Positions 24,846 to 33,562 of a DNA stretch of 64,000 nt are shown here, piece after piece. Source of the stretch: Verrucomicrobiia bacterium. Lineage in GTDB: Bacteria > Verrucomicrobiota > Verrucomicrobiia > JADLBR01 > JAIBCM01. The translations under genes were made by a program, and so were the position numbers. The notes under the pieces are model-generated. The model did no database searches, was not told where the DNA came from, and was given only the letters and a program-made list of their open reading frames with translations. Location: contig JAIBCM010000001.1 of the NCBI GenBank assembly GCA_019694135.1, forward strand, positions 248,001 to 312,000, read 5' to 3'. How positions within the stretch are numbered: the first letter of the stretch is position 1; each line of letters opens with the position of its first letter.

Positions 24846-26393
24846 ATGAGCGAAAAAGTTAGAATTTTTGATACCACCTTGCGCGATGGCGAGCAATGCC
24901 CAGGCGCAAGCATGAATAACCGTGAAAAAATGGAAGTAGCGCGACAACTCGAGCGCTTGGGAGTTGACATCATTGAAGCGGGTTTTCCAGTCATTAGCGA
25001 TGGGGATTTCGCTTCAGTTTCTCAAATTGCTAAAGAAATTCGCACTCCTATTATCGCGGGATTGGCTCGTTGCGTTCCTAAAGACATCGACGCTGCGGGT
25101 GCTGCCTTAAAAGCGGCGGGAAAACGCGCGCGCATTCATGTGTTTCTTGGCACTTCCAAGATTCATCGCGAATTTAAATTTGGCAAGGCGCAAAACGAAA
25201 TTTTGCGTTTAGCTGTGGAAGGCGTGAAACGCGCGCGCACTTATGTTAAAGATATTGAATTTTCACCAGAAGACGCCTCTCGAACGGAATTGGATTTTCT
25301 CGTGAAAATTGTGGAGGCTGCCATTTCTGCAGGTGCTACGACAATTAATATGCCAGACACCGTGGGTTATTCCACGCCAGAAGCTTACGCACACATGTTT
25401 CGCTATGTTATAGAAAATGCCAAAGGCGCAAAAAATGCTATTTTCAGCACGCATTGTCACAATGACTTAGGGTTAGCGGTCGCCAATTCTTTAGCCGCCG
25501 TGCAAGCAGGAGCGCGCCAAGTGGAGTGCACCCTTAACGGAATTGGCGAACGCGCCGGTAACGCAGCTTTGGAAGAAGTAGTCATGGCGATCAAAACGCG
25601 CCCGGATATTTATCAAGATGTCAAAACCAACATTCGCACTCGAGAAATTGTGAAATCGTCTCGTTTGGTTTCGCGCATGTGCAGCTTTTTGGTTCAACGC
25701 AATAAAGCTATCGTAGGCGAAAATGCTTTCGCACATAGTGCTGGAATTCATCAAGACGGTATTTTGAAAAAACGGGAAACGTATGAAATTATGGATCCTC
25801 ACGACGTGGGGTGGGGTGATACAGAGTTGCCTTTGACCAAACACAGCGGTCGTCATGCCATGGTAATACGATTAAAACATTTAGGCTACCAACTCACAGA
25901 AAAAGAAATTGATGCGGTATTTGTGCGTTTCAAAGAAATCGGCGATCGCAAGAAATTTGTTTACGACGATGATTTGGCTGCATTGATTGACGATCAAGTT
26001 TTAGAAACGCACGAAACCTACGCTTTAGACTACTTGAACGTCACGACAGGCAATAAAACTATAGCTACTGCTACCGTGCGATTAAAAACGGGCAATGAAA
26101 TTAAACAGGATGCAAGCACTGGCGATGGTCCTGTTGATGCGGCTTTAAAAACAATCGACCGCATCACAGGTAAACGTGGCGCATTAAAAGATTATCAGTT
26201 GCGCGCAGTCACCGGAGGCAAAGATGCTGTTGGTGAAGTCACCGTTAAAATTGATTTTGGTAATCACGAGCTTATCACGGGCAAAGGTGCGAGTACTGAT
26301 GTAATCGAAGCCAGTGTTCGCGCTTATTTAAATGCGGTCAATCGCGTGCTCACCCAAAAAATGATAAAGAAGAAAAGGGCTAAAGGCCCTTAA
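24846..26393 (+). CDS. leuA: 2-isopropylmalate synthase
   Basis: A 515-residue enzyme that condenses acetyl-CoA with 2-oxoisovalerate as the first committed step of leucine synthesis. The catalytic TIM barrel (about 1-270) has [38 protein letters not shown] (metal-binding HxH) and [14 protein letters not shown]. The subdomains carry HSAGIHQDG, and the C-terminal allosteric domain (about 390-505) is complete, so leucine feedback is likely. The Leu-rich leader and terminator upstream point to attenuation as well. A palindrome (AAGGGC/GCCCTT) spans the stop codon, but no T-run follows. Confidence 0.97.
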   Translation: MSEKVRIFDTTLRDGEQCPGASMNNREKMEVARQLERLGVDIIEAGFPVISDGDFASVSQIAKEIRTPIIAGLARCVPKDIDAAGAALKAAGKRARIHVFLGTSKIHREFKFGKAQNEILRLAVEGVKRARTYVKDIEFSPEDASRTELDFLVKIVEAAISAGATTINMPDTVGYSTPEAYAHMFRYVIENAKGAKNAIFSTHCHNDLGLAVANSLAAVQAGARQVECTLNGIGERAGNAALEEVVMAIKTRPDIYQDVKTNIRTREIVKSSRLVSRMCSFLVQRNKAIVGENAFAHSAGIHQDGILKKRETYEIMDPHDVGWGDTELPLTKHSGRHAMVIRLKHLGYQLTEKEIDAVFVRFKEIGDRKKFVYDDDLAALIDDQVLETHETYALDYLNVTTGNKTIATATVRLKTGNEIKQDASTGDGPVDAALKTIDRITGKRGALKDYQLRAVTGGKDAVGEVTVKIDFGNHELITGKGASTDVIEASVRAYLNAVNRVLTQKMIKKKRAKGP

Positions 26394-26407
26394 GCGAGTC
26401 TCGAGAA

Positions 26408-27427
26408 TTAGGCGGCGACAACTTCGGAAAAATTCGATTTTGCTTTTAAAAATCGAGTTAAGCTTTCGCCACTAGGCTCGCAGTGCGCCTGTTCGATTGC
26501 TTTCAATACACGCGCCTCATTCATGATAAAGCGATTACGTTTATAAAGAAGATAATCATTCCTTTGTGTTTCTGGAGTTAAATTAATGGTCACCAAATTT
26601 GCTCCAGCCTTTAGTGCTTTAGTATAGCCTTGAGTTCCGACAAGATTCATGGCGCTGACCGCGGGAATAATCCAATGGGGATTTTTTAATCGCATCCAAG
26701 CCAAACATTGTAAAACCGTTTCTAAATTTGCCACGGGTTCTTCGCGATAAGGTGTTTGATCACCCGGAATAAAAGGGCTAACACTCCCCCCGGCTAAAGG
26801 TAATGAAGAAAGCAAACGAAGCGTTTCTTCGATATATGCTTGCGTTTGGTGCGGCAATCCCAAAATAAATCCCGAAGAAACAAACCAACCCGTTTCCGCT
26901 AAAAATCGAATCGTTTTCAAACGTCGTTCAAAATTACCCGGCGCTTGAACTTGTTGATAATGCGAAGCATTACCCGTTTCCAATTTCAAAATGTAATAAC
27001 TCGCTCCCGCCTCTTTCAGCTCCGCATAAAGACTCGTATCCAAAGTGCCCAAACAAACGCTAACACCTAAAGAAGTTTCTCTCTTAATTTCACGAATCAA
27101 GGGAAGAACAATTTCGCGAACCGCAACCGGATCCTCGCCCGCTTGCAAATTAATATCCGTCACGCTCGTCGGCAACTGTTCAAAAATTATCTTTCTTAAT
27201 TGATCAAGAGAAAGACGATAACGATTTAAATCGCGATTCTCACGTCGCATGCCGCAATAACAACAGTTTTGTCGACAAAAATTAGAAACTTCAATCACCC
27301 CACGCACAAAAATTTTATTTCCAAAAATTTCCTGACGCAGCTCACCCCCTCGAGTAATAGGCTGGGCTTCAAAACCAATCCCTTCGAAATTAGTTTCGCG
27401 CCTTTTAAAAACTTTTCCTTCTTTCAT
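26408..27427 (-). CDS. radical SAM protein, BioB/HydE/PylB-like
   Basis: A 339-residue radical SAM enzyme. Cys51, Cys55 and Cys58 in SNFCRQNCCYCGMR form the CxxxCxxC site that binds the 4Fe-4S cluster. The segments SLGVSVCLGTLDTSLYAELK, YYILKLETGN and ETGWFVSSGFILGLPHQT resemble the biotin-synthase group that includes HydE (hydrogenase cofactor) and PylB (methylornithine synthase). Neither hydrogenase nor pyrrolysine genes are nearby, so the substrate is unknown. Its start overlaps the HpnI-like gene by 4 bases, which ties it to the lipid-sugar genes. It is not HpnJ, which is longer and has a B12 domain. Confidence 0.75.
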   Translation of the reverse strand: MKEGKVFKRRETNFEGIGFEAQPITRGGELRQEIFGNKIFVRGVIEVSNFCRQNCCYCGMRRENRDLNRYRLSLDQLRKIIFEQLPTSVTDINLQAGEDPVAVREIVLPLIREIKRETSLGVSVCLGTLDTSLYAELKEAGASYYILKLETGNASHYQQVQAPGNFERRLKTIRFLAETGWFVSSGFILGLPHQTQAYIEETLRLLSSLPLAGGSVSPFIPGDQTPYREEPVANLETVLQCLAWMRLKNPHWIIPAVSAMNLVGTQGYTKALKAGANLVTINLTPETQRNDYLLYKRNRFIMNEARVLKAIEQAHCEPSGESLTRFLKAKSNFSEVVAA

Positions 27428-28569
27428 ACAACCTGTGCAATCTTATTTTTCCACCATTTTTTTCGGCCCCATTTGACCGGCCAGGGCAACCAACAAATCA
27501 GCCAACCCATAGCACGGATCAAACTCCATGCTACTATACCCCAAGAATGGCGCCATAGCATAATACAATTTACTTTCCTACATAAAATTTTGGCAAAAAT
27601 AAACTCCATCAGCAACGTTATTAATATTCCTAATAGCCCCACTGCCCACTTTTGACTGATTCCCAAAAAAATAAACCAGCCTAATAATGGAAAAATAACA
27701 AGTTGAGCAGCAAAACCTGCGGGCTGGCACCACCGTATTGTTTTTTGCCAACGCAAATAATGTAAAAGCGCCGCTTGCCACTTTTTTTCTTCAGCTGTGG
27801 TTTCCAAAACAACTTGACCCACTTGAGTGCTATTCAACAGTTTTCCCAATATAAAATCGTCCGCTAAAGCACACCCCAGTGTTTCCCAAAAAATAGAATT
27901 TTTGGCTGCATCACCATGAAAAAATAAACTTGCGCCAAAACCCAAATCCTTCTTCTTTTTTCGCGCCAACGCCATAATGCCAGGAAAAAGTTCCACATTC
28001 ACAAAAAGCGTCTCCAACATCGCCGGCACTGAATTAAAACGTCTAATCACATAAGCATGAGTTAAAAGCCGTCCCTCGCCTTGAGCAAATTCTTCTCGTG
28101 CTTTTTTCATAAAACCTGGTGGGGCGATAACATCCGCATCACTCCACAACCACCATTCTCCTTGAGCGTGAGCCGACAAAATCCGTTGCCACGAAATTTT
28201 AGGATTAGGAAACAAATCCGGTTCCGTTCGCCAAACGATTTTTACTTGTTTCCAAACATGAGAAAAAGTTAATGCCCATTGCTCTAAAATAGGTTGCCAC
28301 AACTTTCGTTCACTCTCCCAAAATCCCAACAACACCTCACATCCTTCATCCAGTTGAGAGCAAAAAGATGCTAAGGCTTTTTCGATTCTGGCAACATTCT
28401 GATAATCAAAAATTAAAGGCACTGGCTTAAAAATGGTTAAAAACTCAAATTTTTTGCCTTTAGCATTTTCGGAGACGCCCATTTTTTTTTGTTTCACCAA
28501 CCAAAACGCAGAACACCACCAGACAAATGCCAGCAAAGTCCAACCCCAAAACCATCCTTCAACTGACAT
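27424..28569 (-). CDS. hpnI: HpnI-like ceramide-glucosyltransferase-family glycosyltransferase
   Basis: A 381-residue membrane GT21-type enzyme. One helix at the N-terminus (about 7-25) is followed by the GT-A domain. WLWSDADVIAP contains the metal-binding Asp pair (about 144 and 146), ALADDFILGKLL holds the catalytic Asp, and RWQKTIRW (about 270) is the (Q/R)xxRW motif. Two to three helices follow at 280-370. HpnI transfers N-acetylglucosamine to bacteriohopanetetrol. The adjacent HpnA- and HpnK-like genes support this family, but no squalene-hopene cyclase is in the window, so the acceptor may be a different lipid. Confidence 0.75.
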   Translation of the reverse strand: MSVEGWFWGWTLLAFVWWCSAFWLVKQKKMGVSENAKGKKFEFLTIFKPVPLIFDYQNVARIEKALASFCSQLDEGCEVLLGFWESERKLWQPILEQWALTFSHVWKQVKIVWRTEPDLFPNPKISWQRILSAHAQGEWWLWSDADVIAPPGFMKKAREEFAQGEGRLLTHAYVIRRFNSVPAMLETLFVNVELFPGIMALARKKKKDLGFGASLFFHGDAAKNSIFWETLGCALADDFILGKLLNSTQVGQVVLETTAEEKKWQAALLHYLRWQKTIRWCQPAGFAAQLVIFPLLGWFIFLGISQKWAVGLLGILITLLMEFIFAKILCRKVNCIMLWRHSWGIVAWSLIRAMGWLICWLPWPVKWGRKKWWKNKIAQVV

Positions 28570-29590
28570 GACGATCCACAGCCCAATCTTCCATACCGGA
28601 AAATTCTTGAGCCAAACGTTGTTGAAACCAAGTCACCGATTTCTTAATACTTTCTTCCATGGCTATTTTCGGTTTCCACCCCAACTCATCATGCGCCTTT
28701 CTTGTTTTGAAAAATTGAATATTCTTGGCTTGCCAGGCTGTTTCCAGATTTAATCGCAATCCCTGTTGACTCATCAAACTAACCGCCTCCCCCACCATTC
28801 CTCCCAACATAATCAAACCCCAAGGCAAAACCCATCGGGGCGCTGGTAATCCTGTTATTTTTGACAGTAAACCTAAAAATTCCTGCAACCACAAATTTTC
28901 TCCAGCCAAAATATAACGTTCTCCCAAACGTCCTTTTTTGCCCGTAGCAATCATGCCATCTGCTAAATCTTGAACATCCAAAAAGTTAAGTCCAGCACGA
29001 CAAGAACAAGGAAAGCGACGCAACAAAAAATCGCGAATGATTTGTCCAGTAGGAGTCGGCCTTTCATCCTCAGCGCCAATCGGAGATGCCGCACTAGCAA
29101 TAACTACTGGCAAGCCGCGTTTCGCCCAATTTAAAGCGATTTGCTCTGAGCGCCATTTGGAAAATTTATACACTGACCATTTTGGAATTTGATAAGGATA
29201 ATCTTTTTCGGTTAAAGCCCGTGTAGGACCACTTAAAATTCCTGCAGAACTTAAATGAACCACCTGATTTACACGTGCTCGCCAAGCTGCTTGCATGATC
29301 TGTTCCGTTCCTCCTACATTTACCGATAAAACCTTTTTACGCCCTCGTAAACCAAATCGATAAATACCAGCCACATGAAAAATCGTAGCTACGTCTTGAC
29401 ATGCTCGATCCATTCCCACACCCGACTCCAAATCACCCTCCACAACGTCCACCGCCTTATCAAAAAGAGAAACCACCTTTTGAGAGGAGCGCGCAAAAAG
29501 GCGCACGGCAAAACCTTGCTCTATCAATCGACGCACTAAATGTCGACCAATAAAGCCTGTACCACCCGTTACGAGAACTTGCTCTGCCAT
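28559..29590 (-). CDS. hpnA: HpnA-like NAD-dependent sugar epimerase/reductase
   Basis: A 343-residue extended short-chain dehydrogenase. The N-terminal VLVTGGTGFIGRHLVRRL binds NAD(P). The catalytic YxxxK is in YKFSK within KWSVYKFSKWRSEQ, and HLSSAGILSG supplies the Ser. Hopanoid-associated epimerases (HpnA) share this arrangement, as do dihydroflavonol-reductase-like proteins; the label is therefore family-level. It overlaps the HpnI-like gene by 11 bases and is divergent, by only 28 bases, from the HpnK-like gene, so the divergent promoters must overlap the coding ends. Confidence 0.8.
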   Translation of the reverse strand: MAEQVLVTGGTGFIGRHLVRRLIEQGFAVRLFARSSQKVVSLFDKAVDVVEGDLESGVGMDRACQDVATIFHVAGIYRFGLRGRKKVLSVNVGGTEQIMQAAWRARVNQVVHLSSAGILSGPTRALTEKDYPYQIPKWSVYKFSKWRSEQIALNWAKRGLPVVIASAASPIGAEDERPTPTGQIIRDFLLRRFPCSCRAGLNFLDVQDLADGMIATGKKGRLGERYILAGENLWLQEFLGLLSKITGLPAPRWVLPWGLIMLGGMVGEAVSLMSQQGLRLNLETAWQAKNIQFFKTRKAHDELGWKPKIAMEESIKKSVTWFQQRLAQEFSGMEDWAVDRHVS

Positions 29591-29618
29591 AAATGATTTG
29601 GCATCCTAAAGAGTCTTT

Positions 29619-30335
29619 ATGTCGAGAGAAATCTTTTTTACAGCAGACGATTTCGGATTAACTTCCGAAGTCAACGCTGCAATTCTCCATGCTCATTACC
29701 ATGGCAAACTTCACGGAGCCGCACTCATGATGGGCCAACCCGCAACAGAAGAAGCCATCACTCTCGCTCGCAAAACACCTTCACTACAGATAGGATTTCA
29801 TCTCCATCTTAACGATTCTCAACCTTTGACTTTGCAACGCTGGCCGTGGAAGCAATCACCGGTCAAAGCAGGTTTTGCCATCGGTTTCTCCTCAAAAGCC
29901 CGTGAATGGGTTCATCATGAAATCCAACAACAGTGGCAAGCTTTTCAAGCCACTCAATTACCCTGCGCTTTTATCAATGCTCATCATCATATTCATGCAC
30001 ATCCCTACGTCTATTTTACCTTACTACAAATAATATCCCCTCAATTTCGAGGCTGGATTCGTCTGGGAAAAACTCAAACCTTTAAAAATAAAGCCAATCT
30101 CCCCATAGTCCTGATGAACCAATTTTTTCGACTTTATAAAAAATTTAATTTTTTTCGTATGACCAATACTTTGTGGGGCGTGGATCGCACTTTTTGTATG
30201 AACCCTGATGAAATTCGTCAAACCATTGTTAGTCTCGGTGATGGATTGCACGAATTTATTTTTCATCCTCGTAAAATCCGCAATGATTTAGACACCGAAT
30301 GTTTACTCGCTTTACGCTCCTGCTCCTTAGTTTAA
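29619..30335 (+). CDS. hpnK: HpnK-like YdjC/ChbG deacetylase
   Basis: A 238-residue carbohydrate deacetylase of the YdjC fold. The motif FTADDFGLTSEVNAAI gives the paired aspartates, GFHLHLND the first His group, and FINAHHHIHAHPYV the second metal-binding histidines. HpnK deacetylates the GlcNAc of glycosylated hopanoid; here it would act on the product of the HpnI-like enzyme. Its 3' end overlaps the following lipoprotein gene by 37 bases. It is the first forward gene of the polyketide-type cassette and so may link sugar modification to that product. Confidence 0.8.
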   Translation: MSREIFFTADDFGLTSEVNAAILHAHYHGKLHGAALMMGQPATEEAITLARKTPSLQIGFHLHLNDSQPLTLQRWPWKQSPVKAGFAIGFSSKAREWVHHEIQQQWQAFQATQLPCAFINAHHHIHAHPYVYFTLLQIISPQFRGWIRLGKTQTFKNKANLPIVLMNQFFRLYKKFNFFRMTNTLWGVDRTFCMNPDEIRQTIVSLGDGLHEFIFHPRKIRNDLDTECLLALRSCSLV

Positions 30336-31075
30336 CGTTTTTTGGCTGTTCGCATCTTGCCAAAACAGAAAAATCGTCGAACCCCTTTGATTTTGAAAAA
30401 GATCACTTCGCATTCGCAAACGAAACCGTTTGGCGTTATGAAGCGGGTAAACCTTCTCTTCGAAAAGAAAATAAAAAGCGTTACACACGACGCTGTTTTG
30501 TTGTAGCACGCGCCGCACTGCAATTCTGGAAATTCGCAAAATTCTCACCACAAAAATCTAAGCTAACTCAAGATAAACTAGTCGAACGAGTTCGCCAAAT
30601 TACTTGCATTCCTGTTTGGAAATCGGCCTTCTCAACTTCAGAAAAAATTGAAATCCCTGGCTACGCCAGTTTATACGAAGCCAGCCAAGAAGAGCCTATT
30701 ATTTTCCAAAAAAATATTGGTCTGGGTTGGCCCACTTATTTTCGACCAGGGAATTTCCCCATTGTTTTGCCTCCAAGCCATTTTCAACAAGCTAAACTCT
30801 ACAACTTCCTTCAAACCTCATTACAGAAAAATCAACCTGTGATCGTTTGGCTGATTAATTTTCCTTCTCTGAGCATCAATCATGCAGTTATTATTTTCCA
30901 AGTTACATTTCAACAAAATCGATATGATTACCTGGCTTACGATCCCAACACCCCGCAACGCCCATTAATACTTTCTTACTATCCTCATGCGCATCAATTT
31001 AGTTTTGAAAAAACTTTTTATTTTCAAGGCGGCAAAGTTCAAGCTCGACCTGTTTACTTGAGTCCCTTCCAATAA
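30299..31075 (+). CDS. lipoprotein with possible papain-like (C39-type) fold
   Basis: A 258-residue lipoprotein: signal peptide then the lipobox cysteine in LTFFGCSHL. The mature part has RRCFVVARAALQFWKFAKF, a Cys followed by a helix, then INHAVIIFQV and YDYLAYDPNTP, a His and Asn/Asp pair in the order seen in papain-like cysteine peptidases or C39-like proteins. This is a guess from spacing; no assigned family is certain. It lies between the HpnK-like and ketosynthase genes with tight spacing (4-base gap to the latter), so it is part of the same transcript. Its role in the cluster is unknown. Confidence 0.55.
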   Translation: MFTRFTLLLLSLTFFGCSHLAKTEKSSNPFDFEKDHFAFANETVWRYEAGKPSLRKENKKRYTRRCFVVARAALQFWKFAKFSPQKSKLTQDKLVERVRQITCIPVWKSAFSTSEKIEIPGYASLYEASQEEPIIFQKNIGLGWPTYFRPGNFPIVLPPSHFQQAKLYNFLQTSLQKNQPVIVWLINFPSLSINHAVIIFQVTFQQNRYDYLAYDPNTPQRPLILSYYPHAHQFSFEKTFYFQGGKVQARPVYLSPFQ

Positions 31076-31079
31076 CACT

Positions 31080-32282
31080 ATGTCCAAAACAAAAGTCGTA
31101 ATCACTGGCATGGGAGCGGTCACGCCATTGGGGAATGATTTATCCACAACTTGGACAGAGTTAATTCATGGAAAAAGCTCACAACGACCCGTTACGCTTT
31201 TTGACGTTTCGCAATGTCGCTGCCAAAACGCTTGTGAATCTCAACTTCCCTCCCCACCCATCAATCGCAAGACAATATCTCGACTCTCTCGAGCTTCCCG
31301 CTTAGCCATTCCCGCTGCGCAAGAAGCCCTCTCACAAGCCGGCCTCTCTTCTCTTTCTTATCTGCCTATTAGTTTGAGCACTACAGGCGGTGGCATGACA
31401 TTTGGAGAAACTTTTCTTAAAAAAATTTTAACCCATCAAAAAGGAAGTCTTTTAGGGCTCGTAGCTCGCTACCAACCTCAACAACAATTGCTGGATCTTC
31501 AGGAACAGCTTAATATCTCAGGGCCTTCCATGATCATAGCCAATGCCTGCGCCAGTGGCGCTAATGCCATTGGCCATGCTTATGATATGATTCGAGCCGG
31601 TCAAACGGACTATGTTTTAACAGGCGGGGTGGAAGCGCTAACGGAATTAATTTTTGTCGGTTTTGATTGTCTACAAGCCACTTCAACTGAGGTTTGTCGT
31701 CCATTCGACAAAAATCGTTCCGGCCTCATTTTGGGAGAAGCAGCAGCTTTTTTAGTTTTGGAATCCGAAGCTTACGCTAAAAAAAGAGGCGCTAAAATTT
31801 TAGCAGAAATAATCGGCTACGGTCACAGCACCGACGTCCATCATCTGACCCAACCTGCGCCTCAAGGGCATGCTCTCTTCCAAGCCATGCAAAGCGCTTG
31901 CAAATCTGCTAAAATTGATCCGCAAGAAATTCATTACATTAACGCTCATGGCACGGGCACATCTTTAAACGACTCCGCAGAAACTGCTTCTTTCACCCAT
32001 TTTTTTGGTGAAACATTCGCTCAAATAAAAATGAGTTCCACCAAAGCCCAAATGGGTCATACCTTAGGCGCCGCAGGCGCTATAGAAGCTATTTTTGCTG
32101 CAAAAACTTTAATGCATCAAAAGCTACCAACTCAAATTAACTTAAAAAATCCTATTCCAGAAATCGCCTCGAGTTTAGTCACAGCCTCTGATCCCTTCCA
32201 ACCCATTCATATCACCATGAGTGTTAATTTAGGATTTGGCGGTTCCAATGCTGCACTTGTTTTTCGACGTTATGTTAACTAA
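31080..32282 (+). CDS. beta-ketoacyl synthase (KS alpha, FabF-like)
   Basis: A 400-residue condensing enzyme of the KAS II/type II PKS group. The catalytic triad is complete: Cys157 in IANACASGANAI, His290 in INAHGTGTSLND, and His327 in KAQMGHTLGAAGAIE. It would extend an acyl chain on the ACP encoded two genes downstream with malonyl units. The next gene, a KS copy without the triad, overlaps it by 11 bases; such pairs act as heterodimers in aryl-polyene and aromatic PKS systems. The product is inferred to be a polyene or unusual fatty acid. Confidence 0.9.
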   Translation: MSKTKVVITGMGAVTPLGNDLSTTWTELIHGKSSQRPVTLFDVSQCRCQNACESQLPSPPINRKTISRLSRASRLAIPAAQEALSQAGLSSLSYLPISLSTTGGGMTFGETFLKKILTHQKGSLLGLVARYQPQQQLLDLQEQLNISGPSMIIANACASGANAIGHAYDMIRAGQTDYVLTGGVEALTELIFVGFDCLQATSTEVCRPFDKNRSGLILGEAAAFLVLESEAYAKKRGAKILAEIIGYGHSTDVHHLTQPAPQGHALFQAMQSACKSAKIDPQEIHYINAHGTGTSLNDSAETASFTHFFGETFAQIKMSSTKAQMGHTLGAAGAIEAIFAAKTLMHQKLPTQINLKNPIPEIASSLVTASDPFQPIHITMSVNLGFGGSNAALVFRRYVN

Positions 32283-33327
32283 CTCTTTTTCTTTAGCCGT
32301 TTGCGGCCAAGGTGCGGTTACCCCGAATGGAATCGGTGTGCATTCGCTTTTTCAATCGGACCCTTGGCCTCTGCAAAAAATAGTTTCTCTCCGAAATCCT
32401 GACAAAACGTTTCCGGTTTACTCAATTAATTTAAAAGAAGAGCATTGGAAGCGATGGCAACAAGAGCCACGTTTGCGACGTGCAAGTCCTTTATCTTTTT
32501 TTATGATGGAAGCGGCACATCAAGCGCTTGCTAGCGAAAGTGATGTCTCCCGAAAAAAAATAGGTTTAGTCGCAGCCTTTAATACAGGTTGCATTTCTTA
32601 TAGCCGACGTTTTTTTCAGGGGGTTTTAGAACAAGGCCAACGTTTTGCCAGTCCCGCACTTTTCCCGGAAACGGTTTTCAACTCTCCACTAAGTCATGTG
32701 GCCGCTGTGCTTGGAGTAAAAGGCGCTTGCTATTCCATCGTCGGCGATCATACGGCCTGGGTCACTGCTATACAGATTGCAAAAACCTGGCTCCAAACCT
32801 GCGGCAAGGAAACAATGGAAAAAGTTCTCGTCTTAGGCGCTGAAGAACTAGATCCCATCGCTTGTGAAGCTTATCATTTAGCAGGCTGGTTTAAAAAAGG
32901 ATGGGTTCCTACCGAAGGCGCTGGGGCATTTTTATTAAAGCGCGCTTCGGTTTCTGATAAAATTTGCATCACCCAAATCCATGAAGGATATTCTTACCGC
33001 AATCACCAGCAAGCCAAGCAACAAGCCAAAACACTTTTTGAAAAATGTTTGCCACATCATAAAACTTTAACCAGCGCACAGCGTAATTGGTTTAATCCTA
33101 TCGAGACCGCTTGCTGTAAAAACTTACAAATTTTAACTCAATCCTATGCCTATTGCGGTGAGGGATTCACTGCCTCCGCAGCCTGGCATAGCTTGCGCGC
33201 GATTCGGCAATCCCACGAGTCTACATCACTTTTTCAACCCATATGGGGATTAAACCAACAGATTTCCGCTTTGGAATTTAGTATGAATTGTGATAGATTG
33301 GAAAATGCTTCAAGTCAGTCTCGATGA
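32272..33327 (+). CDS. chain-length-factor-like ketosynthase (KS beta), triad lost
   Basis: A 351-residue thiolase-fold protein. Where KS alpha has the nucleophilic Cys, this protein has His160 (SIVGDHTAW). The later histidine motifs are also degraded: NWFNPIE in place of NAHGTGT, and CGEGFTASAAW in place of the MGHTLGAAG block. It therefore cannot condense and is likely the length-setting partner, like ApeC in aryl-polyene synthesis or CLF in aromatic PKS. The ATG at 32272 was chosen; the in-frame ATG at 32236 lies inside the preceding gene. It overlaps the ACP gene by 23 bases. Confidence 0.85.
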   Translation: MLTNSFSLAVCGQGAVTPNGIGVHSLFQSDPWPLQKIVSLRNPDKTFPVYSINLKEEHWKRWQQEPRLRRASPLSFFMMEAAHQALASESDVSRKKIGLVAAFNTGCISYSRRFFQGVLEQGQRFASPALFPETVFNSPLSHVAAVLGVKGACYSIVGDHTAWVTAIQIAKTWLQTCGKETMEKVLVLGAEELDPIACEAYHLAGWFKKGWVPTEGAGAFLLKRASVSDKICITQIHEGYSYRNHQQAKQQAKTLFEKCLPHHKTLTSAQRNWFNPIETACCKNLQILTQSYAYCGEGFTASAAWHSLRAIRQSHESTSLFQPIWGLNQQISALEFSMNCDRLENASSQSR

Positions 33328-33559
33328 ATTAAAACAGCTTTTGATAGAAAACTGTATGCTTAAAAATGATCTCTCTAGCGTTCAGGAGCAAACTCCGTTG
33401 TTTGGCCCAGAAAGTTTGGGGTTGGATTCCATTGACGCTTTACAATTAACCGTAGCGCTCGAAAAAAAATATGGCGTGTCCATCCAAGACCCTAATCTTG
33501 CGCGCGAAATTTTTCAAACCCTTGGCACTTTGCGCGATTGGTTAAGGCGACAACTCTGA
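33305..33559 (+). CDS. acyl carrier protein
   Basis: An 84-residue carrier protein with the motif FGPESLGLDSIDALQLTVAL, in which the Ser after the Asp is the expected phosphopantetheine site. The four-helix pattern and small size match an ACP. It is placed between the KS pair and the flavoprotein gene, as in type II PKS clusters, and should tether the growing polyene. A GTG at 33290 could add five residues; the ATG at 33305 is preferred. No phosphopantetheinyl transferase gene is in the window. Confidence 0.93.
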   Translation: MLQVSLDELKQLLIENCMLKNDLSSVQEQTPLFGPESLGLDSIDALQLTVALEKKYGVSIQDPNLAREIFQTLGTLRDWLRRQL

Positions 33560-33562
33560 TCT

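Noticed and set aside
26375-26391. AAGGGC/GCCCTT hairpin at the leuA stop as a terminator
   Set aside because: The stem is short, overlaps the coding end and is not followed by a T-run.
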